Shown piece after piece: positions 14,713 to 24,253 of a DNA stretch of 64,000 nt. Each line of letters begins with the position of its first letter. Position 1 is the stretch's first letter. The translations under genes and the position numbers were made by a program. Under the pieces are notes generated by a model that was not told the DNA's origin, made no database searches, and saw only the letters and a list, made by a program, of their open reading frames with translations. Where the stretch lies: positions 2,108,001 through 2,172,000 of the forward strand of contig NZ_CP130427.1 in NCBI RefSeq assembly GCF_030518795.1, in the 5' to 3' direction. The DNA is from Micromonospora sp. NBRC 110009 (GTDB lineage Bacteria; Actinomycetota; Actinomycetes; Mycobacteriales; Micromonosporaceae).

Positions 14713-16305
14713 CTATGGGCGGTTGGTCGCGCCGCTCGGAGCGGCGACCGACGGCTTCAGGTCGGGGCGCGGCGTCAGACGCGCCGAGCTGAAGTTGTCG
14801 TTGAGGCTGGCGGTGGGGTCTGCGGTGGGCTGCGACGCCGTGGCGGCGACCCGGCGGCCCACCCCTTCGAGCACGTGCTTGCCGATCAGGTTTCCGGCCG
14901 GCAGTTCGATCGGGTACTCCCCATCGAAGCACGCCCGGCAGAGCCGGGTCTTCGGCTGCTCGGTCGCGGCGATGAGACCGGGAAGCGATACGTAACCCAG
15001 CGTGTCGGCGCCGATCGACCGCCGGATGCCTTCGTTGTCCAGCCCACTGGCCAGCAGCTCCGCCCGGGTGGCGAAGTCGATGCCGTAGAAGCAGGGCCAG
15101 TTGACCGGCGGGGAGGAGATACGGACGTGCACCTCCAGCGCCCCGGCCTCGCGCAGCATCCGCACGATGGCCCGCTGGGTGTTGCCCCGGACGATGGAGT
15201 CGTCCACCACCACCAGGCGCTTGCCCCGGACGTTCTCCCGCAGCGGGTTGAGCTTGAGCCGGATGCCGAGCTGGCGCAGGGTCTGCGACGGCTGGATGAA
15301 GGTGCGCCCCACGTACGGGTTCTTCATCAGGCCCTGGCCGTAGGTGATGCCGGACTCCTCGGCGTAGCCGATGGCGGCGGGCGTGCCGGACTCGGGCACC
15401 GGGATCACCAGGTCGGCCTCGACCGGGTGCTCCCGGGCGAGCTGGCGGCCGATCTGCACCCGGGCGGAGTGCACGTTGCGGCCGGCGATCGTGGCGTCCG
15501 GCCGGGCGATGTACACGTACTCGAAGAGGCAGCCCTTCGGCTCCGGGACGGCGAACCGGGTCGAGCGCAGCCCGTCCTCGTCGATGGCGATCAGCTCGCC
15601 CGGCTCGACCTCGCGGACCACGCTGGCGCCGACGATGTCCAGCGCGGCGGTCTCGCTGGCGACCACCCAGCCGCGCTCCAGGCGGCCCAGCACCAGCGGG
15701 CGGACGCCGTGCGGGTCGCGGGCCGCGTAGAGGGTCGACTCGTCCATGAAGACGAAGCTGAACGCGCCGCGCAACTGGGGGAGCACCTCCAGCGCGGCGG
15801 CCTCGACGGAGAGATCCGGCCGGCTGGCCAGCAGCATGGTGACCAGCGAGGTGTCGTTGGTCGAGCCGTCGGAGTAGATCCCGCGCTCGGCCACCTCGCG
15901 CTGGAGCTCGGCGGTGTTGACCAGGTTGCCGTTGTGGGCCAGCGCGATGGTGGTGCCGGCGCTGGTCGCCCGGATGGTCGGCTGGGCGTTCTCCCAGGTC
16001 GAGCCGCCCGTGGTCGAGTAGCGGGCGTGGCCGATCGCCACGTGCCCGCGCAGGCTGGCCAGGGTCGGCTCGTCGAAGACCTGGGCGACCAGGCCGAGAT
16101 CCTTGTAGACCACCACGCCCGAGCCGTCGCTGACCGCGATGCCGGCGGCCTCCTGGCCGCGATGCTGGAGGGCGTAGAGCCCGAAGTAGGTCAGATTCGC
16201 GACCTCCTCGCCCGGGGCCCAGACACCGAAGACGCCACACGCGTCCTGGGGGCCGGGTCGTTGGGGGTCAAGGTCGTGGCTCAGCCGGCCATCGCCTCGG
16301 GGCAC
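14713..16305 (-). CDS. purF: Amidophosphoribosyltransferase
   Basis: The 530-residue enzyme makes phosphoribosylamine from PRPP and glutamine, the first committed step of purine synthesis. The N-terminal nucleophile amidase begins at Cys 23 (DACGVFGVWAPGEEV) after a 22-residue propeptide, as in other actinobacterial PurF. LYALQHRGQEAAGIAV follows. The PRPP loop VVVDDSIVRGNTQRA lies in the second half. C-terminal cysteines (RLCRACFDGEYPI) fit the iron-sulfur type. The C-terminal 50 residues extend past the usual end. The GTG at 16305 is chosen because GAGGGAG lies upstream and the propeptide then matches Streptomyces. ATG 16320 is an alternative. Confidence 0.93.
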   Translation of the reverse strand: MPRGDGRLSHDLDPQRPGPQDACGVFGVWAPGEEVANLTYFGLYALQHRGQEAAGIAVSDGSGVVVYKDLGLVAQVFDEPTLASLRGHVAIGHARYSTTGGSTWENAQPTIRATSAGTTIALAHNGNLVNTAELQREVAERGIYSDGSTNDTSLVTMLLASRPDLSVEAAALEVLPQLRGAFSFVFMDESTLYAARDPHGVRPLVLGRLERGWVVASETAALDIVGASVVREVEPGELIAIDEDGLRSTRFAVPEPKGCLFEYVYIARPDATIAGRNVHSARVQIGRQLAREHPVEADLVIPVPESGTPAAIGYAEESGITYGQGLMKNPYVGRTFIQPSQTLRQLGIRLKLNPLRENVRGKRLVVVDDSIVRGNTQRAIVRMLREAGALEVHVRISSPPVNWPCFYGIDFATRAELLASGLDNEGIRRSIGADTLGYVSLPGLIAATEQPKTRLCRACFDGEYPIELPAGNLIGKHVLEGVGRRVAATASQPTADPTASLNDNFSSARLTPRPDLKPSVAAPSGATNRP

Positions 16306-16473
16306 CTGCCGCTCCCTCATGCTGATCTGGACTGGCCTGGCAGAGTCGGGGGGCAAGCTCCGCGTGGTCGGCCGGGACCGTCGTCGCCTGACAGTGTACG
16401 CGAATCCCGGTCGATACCGGCAGTCACGATCTGCCTGCCGACGGTAGTCCCTGCTGCCTGTCCGGGCGCCCAG

Positions 16474-16827
16474 TTAGAGCGGGAGATGCTCGGAGAGGTC
16501 GGCGCGGATGCCGCTGACCCGCACGCGACCCTCGGTGACCGCGTCCGCCCAGTGGAGGCGGCCGGTGGCCAGCTCCAGCCAGGTGGTCGGGTCCGTTTCC
16601 ACCACGTTCGGCGGTGTTCCCCGGGTGTGTCGCGGCCCCGCCACGCACTGCACCGCGCCGTAGGGTGGAACCCGCACCTCCACCGATCGGCCGGGGGCAC
16701 GCTCCGTGAGGACGGCCAAGAGAGTACGGACCGCCTCCCGGAACACCGGCCGTTCGGGCGTACGCCCCTCATCCAGGGCCGCCAACGCGGCGGCGACAGC
16801 AGCCGAATTACTGTGCGGAGAGGACAC
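16474..16827 (-). CDS. Sterol carrier family (SCP-like) protein
   Basis: The 117-residue protein starts at GTG 16827 ([21 protein letters not shown]). Its features fit the actinobacterial sterol-carrier-like family found beside pur[63 protein letters not shown] and then [17 protein letters not shown]. The fold is expected to be an SCP2-like lipid-binding domain. No ligand can be inferred. An upstream ATG at 16902 is in frame, but that would push the start into the promoter region of the divergent surface-protein gene. The gap to purF is 168 bases. Start confidence is low. Confidence 0.7.
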   Translation of the reverse strand: MSSPHSNSAAVAAALAALDEGRTPERPVFREAVRTLLAVLTERAPGRSVEVRVPPYGAVQCVAGPRHTRGTPPNVVETDPTTWLELATGRLHWADAVTEGRVRVSGIRADLSEHLPL

Positions 16828-16990
16828 GACGGGACGATACGACCCGGCAACAGCCCGTTCGACGCCGGCCCTGGGTAGAGATGATCCGGTCAGACAAGGC
16901 ATAGTTGCCGACGGTGTATTCGTACCGTGAGTGATCAACCCGGCCCGGCCGACCGGCCGGCGGGACGATCAGACCCGGAAGGCGGTGGAC

Positions 16991-18991
16991 GTGTCAACGC
17001 ACCGACGTGCCTGGAAGCAGCGGGCCGGTGTGGTCGTAGCGCTCGTTGTCGGCGCCCTGCTCACCGTCCCCGCCACACCCGCCCTCGCGGCGGGCGTCGA
17101 CGTCTCCCCCGACTCGGTCACGGTCAACGCCGGCAGCGACACCACCGTGACGGTGACCATCACCCCGGGTCCCGAGGACAAGGGCGGCAGGATCACCCTG
17201 ACCGGCCTCCCCTCCGGCGTCAGCTGCCCCAGTGGCTGCGGCGACTTCCAGTTCACCGGTCCGCCGCTGTCGCCCAAGACGCAGTTGCTGACCATCAAGG
17301 CGAACGACAACGCGCAGGACGCCAACACCTCGGTCACCGTGCGCGTCGAGCCCGACGGCTCCAGCCCCGGCACCGCGAACTTCTCACTGACCGTCAAGGG
17401 CAAGGCGCAGCCGACGCAGCCGCAGACGGTCAAGTCGGTCTCCGGCAAGGTCGTCATCGCGGCCAACAGCGAGCCGCTCCCGGGCGCGCTCGTCATGCTG
17501 CGGGACAGCCAGGGCAAGCAGCGCTCGACCACCACCGACGGCAGCGGGAACTTCCGCTTCAGCGGCTCGACGTCCGACCCGATCGCGCCCGGCCGCATCG
17601 ACATGGGTGCCAGCAAGGACGGCGCCCAGATCACCAAGTCGATCGACGCCTCGGCCGGCCAGGCGGTGACCGGCGTACGGCTCGCCGTGCCGATCGAGGT
17701 GAAGGCCAGCCCGAGCCCGACCGCGTCGGCCAGCGAGGAGGCCCTGCCGACCGACGAGGCGACCGACGACACCGTCACCGACGCGCCGGCCAGCGACGTC
17801 GCTCAGCAGCCCGCCGCCAACCAGGACTCCGGCGGCTTCAGCTCGTGGCTGCTGATCCTGCTCGGCGGTCTCTTCGTGGCCGTGGGCGTCGGCACCATCG
17901 TGCTGCTCTACATGCGCCGCAAGAACGAGGGCGACGACGCCGACGGGGACGGTCCGGGCGGGGCCGCCGCGGCGGGCGCCGTGCCGGCCGCCCGGGGCGG
18001 CTACCGGGGCGCCGACGACCAGACCCGGGTGGTGAACGGGATGGGCGCCGGGGCGGCGCCGACGATGGTCGGCAGCAGTTCGCTCAGCGACGCGCCGACC
18101 ATGATGCACCGCCCGGTCGTGGACGACGTCCCGCCGGACCCGTACGGCGCCCCGCCCGGTCCCGCCTACGGCGGCGGTCAGGCCGGCGGCTGGGCCGGCA
18201 ACGGCTACGGCGACGAGGCGCCCGGCCAGGGTGGCTACGGCAACAACGCCTACGGCAACAACGCCCCCTCCTCGGGCGGCGGCTACGGCAACGCTCCGCA
18301 GTCCGGCGGCGGTTACGGCAACGCCCCCTCGTCCGGCGGCGGCTACGGCAGCCGGGACTACGGCGCCGGGGCCGGTGGCTACCCGCCCGCGCAGGGCGGC
18401 GGCTACGGCGGCGAGCGGTACGACGAGCCGACCGGCCGCTACACCGGCGACAGCACCCAGTACGCCCCGCCGGCCGACCCGTACCCGACCAGCACCTACC
18501 AGCCGGACCAGGGGCCGGGTTACGGCCGCGGCCAGGAGCAGGGCAACGGCTACGGCGCGAGCGGCGGCTACGGCGGCGGCTACGAGAGCGGCCCGTCCGG
18601 CGGCTACGACAACGGCCCCTCCGGCGGCTACGACAAGAGCCCATCGGGCGGCTACGACAACGGTTCGTCCCACGGGTACGACAACGGCCAGCCGGGCTAC
18701 GACGGCTACGACCAGCGCGGCGGCTACGGCGGCAACGACGGTTACGGCCAGCAGGGTGGCTACGGCCAGCAAGGTGACTACGGCCAGCAGGGCGGCTACC
18801 CGCAGCAGGGCGGCTACGGCCAGCAGGGCGGGTACGGCCAGGAGCAGGCCCCGCAGCAGCGGAACGGCGGCTACGACAACCACGGCTACGACCAGGGCGG
18901 CCAGCACGGCGACCCGGCCCAGACCGGCCGCGGCCGCCCCGACGGTCCGCAGGAGCGCGGCGGTCGCCGCCTCGACTGGCTGGACGACTGA
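16991..18991 (+). CDS. Secreted/membrane-anchored protein with carboxypeptidase-regulatory-like domain and Gly/Tyr/Gln-rich tail
   Basis: The 666-residue protein has a signal peptide (VVVALVVGALLTVPATPALAAG, residues about 13-34). A beta-rich domain (VDVSPDSVTVNAGSDTTVTVTI) follows, then a carboxypeptidase-regulatory-like beta sandwich (VSGKVVIAANSEPLPGALVML, TTTDGSGNFRFSG). A Ser/Thr/Asp stalk leads to one membrane segment (WLLILLGGLFVAVGVGTIVLLYM, residues about 287-310). The basic stop-transfer sequence gives way to a cytosolic tail of about 340 residues, dominated by Gly, Tyr, Asn, Gln and Ser with GGYG, GGGYGNAP and GYGQQGG units. It ends RRLDWLDD. GTG 16991 is chosen because GGAAGG lies nine bases upstream. 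Function is unknown. Confidence 0.78.
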   Translation: MSTHRRAWKQRAGVVVALVVGALLTVPATPALAAGVDVSPDSVTVNAGSDTTVTVTITPGPEDKGGRITLTGLPSGVSCPSGCGDFQFTGPPLSPKTQLLTIKANDNAQDANTSVTVRVEPDGSSPGTANFSLTVKGKAQPTQPQTVKSVSGKVVIAANSEPLPGALVMLRDSQGKQRSTTTDGSGNFRFSGSTSDPIAPGRIDMGASKDGAQITKSIDASAGQAVTGVRLAVPIEVKASPSPTASASEEALPTDEATDDTVTDAPASDVAQQPAANQDSGGFSSWLLILLGGLFVAVGVGTIVLLYMRRKNEGDDADGDGPGGAAAAGAVPAARGGYRGADDQTRVVNGMGAGAAPTMVGSSSLSDAPTMMHRPVVDDVPPDPYGAPPGPAYGGGQAGGWAGNGYGDEAPGQGGYGNNAYGNNAPSSGGGYGNAPQSGGGYGNAPSSGGGYGSRDYGAGAGGYPPAQGGGYGGERYDEPTGRYTGDSTQYAPPADPYPTSTYQPDQGPGYGRGQEQGNGYGASGGYGGGYESGPSGGYDNGPSGGYDKSPSGGYDNGSSHGYDNGQPGYDGYDQRGGYGGNDGYGQQGGYGQQGDYGQQGGYPQQGGYGQQGGYGQEQAPQQRNGGYDNHGYDQGGQHGDPAQTGRGRPDGPQERGGRRLDWLDD

Positions 18992-19025
18992 CCCGCCGGG
19001 GCCGAGGGCCCCGACCGGAAACGAC

Positions 19026-19056
19026 AGTGGCCGCCCGGAGGATCCGGGCGGCCACT
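19026..19056. terminator. Hairpin terminator between convergent genes
   Basis: The perfect 14-base arms AGTGGCCGCCCGGA (19026-19039) and TCCGGGCGGCCACT (19043-19056) have a three-base loop. The hairpin lies between the surface-protein gene and the ComB-like gene and can serve both. Confidence 0.75.
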
Positions 19057-19121
19057 TCGCATGTCGGGCCCCACGGGCCGCACCCGGCGGCATCTCGGCC
19101 CGGGGCACCGGGCGGCACGGA

Positions 19122-19919
19122 TCAGGCGGCGGCGAAGTAGCCCTGCCGGAGCACCGGCACCACCTCGGAGACGCCGACCTGGACGGCGACCTCCACGTCG
19201 CCGGCGAAACCGCCCTCGACCAGTTCCCGCCCGGAGACGCAGCCGCGGACCGCGGCCGGCACGTCGGGCGTGCTGGCCAGCGCGGCCAGCGCCATCGCCG
19301 CCTCCACCGAGAGGCCGCCCGGTACGCCGGAGAGGGCGTCCAGCACGCTGGCCGCCCCCAGTTGGTCCTCCACGGAGGGCCGCAGCGAGCCGTCCGGCCA
19401 GCGCTCCCCGGCGGCCACCACGCCCACCGGGGCGTCGCTCGAGCCGTACCCGTGGGCCCGCAGCCAGCGCCCGACGGCGCGGGCGTTACGCAGGCACGCC
19501 GCGACCACGAGGATGCCGCTGGCGCTCGCCGCGGCGCTGATCGCCGAGCCGTTCGGCGACGGCAGCACCAGGTCGGTGACGACCGGTGCGGTCCGCAGCG
19601 CTGCCGGCGAGAGCGACCACGGATGCTCGGGGGTCATCTGCCGGCGGCCGACCGCGGCGACGGCTCCCACGCGACGGGCGTACTCGGCCGCCTGCTCCCC
19701 CCAGGGAAACGGGTGCACCCGCATGCCGCGACCGACCGCGACCTCGACGGCGGTGGTGAACGAGAGCACGTCCACCACCACCAGGGCCGCGCAGACCCGG
19801 CCGAGTTCCGCCGCCCCGGTCAGCCCCCAGTCGAACCGGGCGCCGGAGCCGGGTTGGGCGAAGACGGCCAAGGCCCGAGCCTCAGCGCTGATCCGGCGCG
19901 GCGGGCTGGTCCGGGTCAC
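19122..19919 (-). CDS. 2-phosphosulfolactate phosphatase (ComB) family protein
   Basis: The 265-residue protein matches the ComB fold. It has [25 protein letters not shown] near residue 50, then [59 protein letters not shown] and a C-terminal Ala-rich helix. In methanogens ComB hydrolyses 2-phosphosulfolactate on the way to coenzyme M. Actinobacteria do not make coenzyme M by that route as far as is known, so the substrate here is probably different. The GTG at 19919 lies inside purL, giving a 38-base overlap, so it is likely cotranscribed with purL. Confidence 0.8.
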   Translation of the reverse strand: MTRTSPPRRISAEARALAVFAQPGSGARFDWGLTGAAELGRVCAALVVVDVLSFTTAVEVAVGRGMRVHPFPWGEQAAEYARRVGAVAAVGRRQMTPEHPWSLSPAALRTAPVVTDLVLPSPNGSAISAAASASGILVVAACLRNARAVGRWLRAHGYGSSDAPVGVVAAGERWPDGSLRPSVEDQLGAASVLDALSGVPGGLSVEAAMALAALASTPDVPAAVRGCVSGRELVEGGFAGDVEVAVQVGVSEVVPVLRQGYFAAA

Positions 19920-22638
19920 CGGTAGCCGTCGCGGACCCGTCCGGCCCGTCCTCGGTCGAAGTGAGGGCCTCGGGGGCGTCGACGTCGCCCGGCGCCGCAT
20001 CCGCGACCGCCGCGGGCGCGTCCACGGCCCCGACCGGGGCGTCCCCGGTCGCTGCGTCGTCAGCGGTCGCCGGGTCGGCCTCGGCGGCGGTCCCGCCCGG
20101 CTGCCCAGCCTCGGTCGCGTCGTCGTCGGCCGCCCCGGCCCGGGCGATCGGCTCGGCGGCCGCCGCCTCGGTCTCGACCTCGGCCGGCTGCTCGGCGGTG
20201 GCCGGCAGGACGGTGGTGGTCCCGGTGCGGGTGGCCTCGACCTCGGTCTGGGCCGTCTCCGCACCGCCGAAGAGGCGCGGCAGGGTCGCGGTGTGCGCGG
20301 CACGCAGCTCGTCCAGGCCGATCCGGAACTGGCCGTGCACCTCCAGGGCGCCGCCGGTCGGGTCGGTGACACCGATCCGCTCCCACGGCACGCCGTGCTC
20401 GGCGCAGAGGGCGGTGAACGCCTTCTCGTGCCCACGCGGCACCGACACGAGCACGCGGCCGGCGGACTCGCTGAACAGGAAGACGAACGGCATCGACCCG
20501 TCGGCGAAGTGCTCCGGCACCGCGACCCGGGCACCCACCCCACGCCGCAGGCAGGACTCGACCAGGCTCTGGGCGAGGCCACCGTCGGAGAGGTCGTGCG
20601 CGGAGCTGAGGTGCCCCACCCGGGCGGCGTCGGCCAGCAGCCCGGCGAGCTGCCGCTCGCGGGCCAGGTCGACCTGCGGCGGGATGCCGCCGAGGTGCTC
20701 GTGGGTCACCCAGGCCCACTCCGAGCCGGAGAGCTCGACGTGCGTCTCGCCCAGCAGGAAGAGCTGGTCGTGGTCCCCGGCCGGGCGCGGCACGAAGCCC
20801 ATCGGCACCCGGTCGGCGACGTTGTCCAGCACGCCGAGCACGCCGACCACCGGGGTCGGGTGGATCGCCGCCGCGCCGGTCTGGTTGTAGAAGCTGACGT
20901 TGCCGCCGGTCACCGGGATGCCCAGCTCGAGGCAGCCGTCCGCCAGGCCGCGGACGGCCTCGGCGAACTGCCACATCACGCCCGGGTCCTCCGGCGAGCC
21001 GAAGTTGAGGCAGTTGGTCACCGCGATCGGCATCGCGCCGGTCACGGCCACGTTCCGGTACGCCTCGGCCAGCGCGAGCTTCGTCCCGTGGTACGGGTCG
21101 AGACGCGCGTACCGGCCGTTGCCGTCGACGGAGAGGGCGACGCCGAGGCCGGTCCGCTCGTCGATGCGGATCACGCCGGAGTCCTCCGGCTGGGCGAGCA
21201 CGGTGTTGCCCAGCACGTACCGGTCGTACTGCTCGGTGACCCAGGTCTTGTCGGCCAGGTTCGGCGACGCGATCATCCGCAGCACGGTCTCGCGCAGCGC
21301 GTCCGGGGTGGTCGGCCGCGGCAGCGTCTCCGCCCGGTCGGCCTGGAGCAGGATCAGGTCGGCCGGCTCGCGCATCGGGCGGGCGTAGACCGGCCCGTCG
21401 TCGACCAGCGAGCCCGGCGGCACGTCGACCACCGCGTAGTCGCGCCAGGTGATCAGCAGCCGGCCCGGCTGGCCGTCCGTCGCGGGCGGGGTGACCTCAC
21501 CGATCGCGGTGGCGAGCACGCCCCACTTCTCGGCGGTCTTGAGCACCGCCTCCAGCTTGTCGGGGGCGACGACCAGCAGCATCCGCTCCTGGGACTCGCT
21601 GGCCAGGATCTCGTGCGGCTCCATCGAGGGCTCGCGCAGCGGGACCCGCTCGAGCCAGACCCGCATGCCGGTGCCGGCCGCCGCGGCGGTCTCGGTGAGC
21701 GCGCAGGTCAGGCCGGCGCCGCCGAGGTCCTGGATGCCGACGACCAGCTCGGCGTCGTACAGCTCGAGGCACGCCTCGATCAGCAGCTTCTCGGTGAACG
21801 GGTCGCCCACCTGCACCGACGGGCGGCGCTGCTCGCTGCCCTCGTCGAAGGTGGCGCTGGCCAGCACCGACACGCCGCCGATGCCGTCCCGGCCGGTCTT
21901 GGCGCCCATCAGCACCACCACGTTGCCGGGGCCGGCGGCCTCCTTCTTCTGCAGCCGGTCGACCGGCAGCACGCCGAGGCAGAGCGCGTTGACCAAGGGG
22001 TTGCCCTGGTAGCAGGGGTCGAAGACGACCTCACCGCCGATGTTCGGCAGGCCCAGGCAGTTGCCGTAGCCGCCGACGCCGGCCACCACGCCGGGCAGCA
22101 CGCGGGCGGTGTCCGGGTGGTCGGCCGCGCCGAAGCGCAGCGGGTCCATCACCGCGACCGGGCGGGCACCCATGGCGAGGATGTCCCGGACGATGCCGCC
22201 GACGCCGGTCGTCGCGCCCTGGTACGGCTCGACGAAGCTCGGGTGGTTGTGCGACTCGACCTTGAAGGTCACCGCCAGGTCGTCGGAGACCCGGACCACG
22301 CCGGCGTTCTCCCCGATGCCGGCAAGCAGCCGGTCGCTCGGCGGGGCCTTCTCGCCGAACTGGCGCAGGTGCACCTTGCTCGACTTGTAGGAGCAGTGCT
22401 CGCTCCACATGATCGAGTACATGGCCAGCTCGGCCTGGGTGGGCCGGCGGCCGAGGATGTGCCGGATCCGGTCGTACTCGTCGTCCCGCAGCCCCAGCTC
22501 CGCGTACGGCTGAAGCTCGTCCGGGGTGTCCGTGGCCCCGGACACGGTGTCCACGCCGGGGGCCCAGTCGTCGACCGGGCCGGCCTGCGGCACCACGCCC
22601 GGCGTCTCCCGCAGCCCCGCGTCCGGATGGGTAGTCAT
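19882..22638 (-). CDS. purL: Phosphoribosylformylglycinamidine synthase subunit II
   Basis: The 918-residue protein is the ATP-dependent synthase subunit that converts FGAR to FGAM with PurQ and PurS. Motifs run in the order [92 protein letters not shown] and [16 protein letters not shown]. The small-form core ends around residue 790. After it comes a tail of about 130 residues rich in Ala, Asp, Glu, Thr and Pro that is not part of the known enzyme. The ATG at 22638 lies 67 bases downstream of purQ, and the tail overlaps the ComB-like gene. Confidence 0.93.
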   Translation of the reverse strand: MTTHPDAGLRETPGVVPQAGPVDDWAPGVDTVSGATDTPDELQPYAELGLRDDEYDRIRHILGRRPTQAELAMYSIMWSEHCSYKSSKVHLRQFGEKAPPSDRLLAGIGENAGVVRVSDDLAVTFKVESHNHPSFVEPYQGATTGVGGIVRDILAMGARPVAVMDPLRFGAADHPDTARVLPGVVAGVGGYGNCLGLPNIGGEVVFDPCYQGNPLVNALCLGVLPVDRLQKKEAAGPGNVVVLMGAKTGRDGIGGVSVLASATFDEGSEQRRPSVQVGDPFTEKLLIEACLELYDAELVVGIQDLGGAGLTCALTETAAAAGTGMRVWLERVPLREPSMEPHEILASESQERMLLVVAPDKLEAVLKTAEKWGVLATAIGEVTPPATDGQPGRLLITWRDYAVVDVPPGSLVDDGPVYARPMREPADLILLQADRAETLPRPTTPDALRETVLRMIASPNLADKTWVTEQYDRYVLGNTVLAQPEDSGVIRIDERTGLGVALSVDGNGRYARLDPYHGTKLALAEAYRNVAVTGAMPIAVTNCLNFGSPEDPGVMWQFAEAVRGLADGCLELGIPVTGGNVSFYNQTGAAAIHPTPVVGVLGVLDNVADRVPMGFVPRPAGDHDQLFLLGETHVELSGSEWAWVTHEHLGGIPPQVDLARERQLAGLLADAARVGHLSSAHDLSDGGLAQSLVESCLRRGVGARVAVPEHFADGSMPFVFLFSESAGRVLVSVPRGHEKAFTALCAEHGVPWERIGVTDPTGGALEVHGQFRIGLDELRAAHTATLPRLFGGAETAQTEVEATRTGTTTVLPATAEQPAEVETEAAAAEPIARAGAADDDATEAGQPGGTAAEADPATADDAATGDAPVGAVDAPAAVADAAPGDVDAPEALTSTEDGPDGSATATGDPDQPAAPDQR

Positions 22639-22705
22639 GACCTCTCCTCGCTGCGCTCGCCGCCGTACGGGCGGGTGAGCCGACCGATGATCCCGCCGTG
22701 CACCG

Positions 22706-23389
22706 TCACGCCGGCGCCCCCACCAGGTGCTTGAGCACCGAGGTGAAGAAGCCGAGACCGTCCAGGGAGGGGCCGGTGAGCTCCTCCACCGCGTGCTCGG
22801 GATGCGGCATGATGCCGACCACGTTGCCGGCCTCGTTGGTGATCGCGGCGATGTCGCGCTGCGATCCGTTGGGGTTGCCGCCGAGGTAGCGGGCGACCAC
22901 CCGACCCTCGGCCTCCAGCCGGTCCAGCGTCGCCGGGTCGGCGACGTAGCAGCCCTCGCCGTTCTTGACCGGGACCAGCACCTCCTGGCCCGGCTGGAAC
23001 GCGTTGGTCCAGGCGGTGCCGACGGCCTCGATGCGGAGGATCTGGTCCCGGTTGCGGAAGTGCAGGTGCTGGTTGCGGGTGAGCGCGCCGGGCAGCAGGT
23101 GGGCCTCGCAGAGGATCTGGAAGCCGTTGCAGATGCCGAGCACCGGCAGGCCGCCCTTGGCGGCGGCCACGATCGTCTCCATCACCGGGGCGAACCGGGC
23201 GATGGCCCCGCAGCGCAGGTAGTCACCGTAGGAGAAACCCCCGGGCAGGACGACGGCGTCCACCCCGTGCAGGTCCGGGTCGCCGTGCCAGAGCCGCACC
23301 GCCTCGGCGCCGGCGATCCGGACGGCGCGGGCCGCGTCCCCGTCGTCGAGCGAGCCGGGGAAGGTCACCACACCGACGCGGGCGGTCAC
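22706..23389 (-). CDS. purQ: Phosphoribosylformylglycinamidine synthase subunit I (glutaminase)
   Basis: The 227-residue class I glutamine amidotransferase supplies ammonia to PurL. It begins [42 protein letters not shown] and the nucleophile elbow [12 protein letters not shown] contain the catalytic Cys. The catalytic His and Glu are in [11 protein letters not shown] near the C-terminus. Length is normal. The start ATG overlaps the purS stop by four bases (ATGA), so purS and purQ are translationally coupled. The purSQL order is the usual Gram-positive arrangement. Confidence 0.94.
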   Translation of the reverse strand: MTARVGVVTFPGSLDDGDAARAVRIAGAEAVRLWHGDPDLHGVDAVVLPGGFSYGDYLRCGAIARFAPVMETIVAAAKGGLPVLGICNGFQILCEAHLLPGALTRNQHLHFRNRDQILRIEAVGTAWTNAFQPGQEVLVPVKNGEGCYVADPATLDRLEAEGRVVARYLGGNPNGSQRDIAAITNEAGNVVGIMPHPEHAVEELTGPSLDGLGFFTSVLKHLVGAPA

Positions 23390-23649
23390 GGGCGTGCGTC
23401 CACGGTCTCGTCGGTCTCGACCACGCGGACGGTGAAGTCCTCGATGACCGGGTTGGCGAGCAACTTGTCGGCGATCTCGCGGGCCCGGTCCAGGTCCGGT
23501 TCACCGGTGAACTCGATCTCGATCCGCCTGCCGATCCGGACCGAGGCGACGTCGCTGACGCCGAGCCGGGGCAGCGCGTTTGCGACGGCCTGGCCCTGCG
23601 GATCGAGGATCTCGGGCTTGAGCATGACGTCGACGACGACGCGAGGCAC
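23386..23649 (-). CDS. purS: Phosphoribosylformylglycinamidine synthase subunit PurS
   Basis: The 87-residue protein has the ferredoxin-like PurS pattern. It begins [26 protein letters not shown], with [20 protein letters not shown] and then [23 protein letters not shown]. PurS bridges PurL and PurQ and is required for ammonia transfer in small-form FGAM synthases. It is the first gene of the purSQL-comB-like run, so the promoter should lie in the 600-base gap upstream. Confidence 0.93.
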   Translation of the reverse strand: MPRVVVDVMLKPEILDPQGQAVANALPRLGVSDVASVRIGRRIEIEFTGEPDLDRAREIADKLLANPVIEDFTVRVVETDETVDARP

Positions 23650-23946
23650 GGGGCACTCCTGACTGTGTACGCAGTTGGGTGCCGGCCCACAACGGGGCGA
23701 GCGCAGCCAGCCTACCTGGCAGATACCGCCCCGCCCGCACCGGCCGGGGCCAGTTCAGGTAGTGATCGGCGTAACCGGCCGCCGGGACGGAACGGCGATG
23801 CGGGTTCGTTGCGACGTCGATACGAATTCGTTGCCCGGCACGCCGACGCGGCCCCATTGACACCCACTTCCACCAGGCATTTTCCGGCCCGGCACCGGCC
23901 CTTCGACCGGTTTCCGCCAGCCGGCCCGGGCGAGTGGCGGCAATCG

Positions 23947-24123
23947 ATGATGTCCATCGACAAGAGCGATCAGAATCTTGGGTCGAGACACCCGCCAACC
24001 CGTGGCATGCATCGCCGAAGGTCGATGCAGTCACCCGATCTCGCCGCCCACGGGGTGAGCATCCGGAATTACGGCAGTGACGCGTACAACCGGGCCTGGA
24101 TCACCTCGATGGCCGGTGTCTGA
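23947..24123 (+). CDS. Possible small protein gene upstream of a T-tailed terminator
   Basis: This encodes 58 residues from ATG 23947, or 32 residues from ATG 24025, which has GAAGG four bases upstream. The second half (SPDLAAHGVSIRNYGSDAYNRAWITSMAGV) has coding-like GC-rich third positions, while the first half is Arg-rich and less convincing. No family is recognised. Support comes mainly from the intrinsic terminator that begins 15 bases after the stop codon and from TTGACA about 90 bases upstream. It could instead be a non-coding RNA. The shorter start is as likely as the longer one. Confidence 0.3.
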   Translation: MMSIDKSDQNLGSRHPPTRGMHRRRSMQSPDLAAHGVSIRNYGSDAYNRAWITSMAGV

Positions 24124-24138
24124 CGGTTAGCGCCCGGT

Positions 24139-24189
24139 GCGGCGCGGATGGGTCGGAGGCACCCCGACCGTCCGCGCCGCGCCGTTTTT
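24139..24189 (+). terminator. Rho-independent terminator with T-run
   Basis: The arms GCGGCGCGGA (24139-24148) and TCCGCGCCGC (24171-24180) extend inward through GGTCGG/CCGACC with a seven-base loop. GCCG and then TTTTT at 24185-24189 follow. A T-run is rare in this sequence and makes this a convincing plus-strand terminator. Confidence 0.7.
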
Positions 24190-24253
24190 CAGCATCCGAT
24201 CAGGTGAACAATGCGCGCGTTCGGGCAGCCGACCGGCTGACAGCATCGGAAAC

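Larger units (their letters stand above)
23650..24253. other. 604-base gap with purS promoter region and a possible small transcribed gene
   Basis: No full-size gene is visible. The left part should hold the purS promoter on the minus strand. On the plus strand there is TTGACA at 23857-23862, a good -35 match, with a weak TTTTCC 17 bases downstream. A 58-codon ORF ends at 24123, and 15 bases later comes a hairpin with a T-run (24139-24189). The centre is less GC-rich than surrounding genes (GATGATGTCCATCGACAAGA, GAATCTTGGG). Confidence 0.5.

Noticed and set aside
14308..16878. An 856-codon plus-strand frame across purF and purM
   Set aside because: It is antisense to purF and purM, which have clear family motifs. 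The product is Arg/Gly/Val-rich and repetitive, as expected for the shadow of a GC-rich gene.
18240..18900. Gly/Tyr-coding repeats as a DNA repeat or CRISPR-like array
   Set aside because: The repeats are in phase with the reading frame and vary in length. They are protein low complexity rather than a spaced DNA array.
19270..22734. A 1154-codon plus-strand frame across comB-like and purL
   Set aside because: It is antisense to purL and its composition is typical of a shadow frame. purL motifs on the minus strand are unmistakable.
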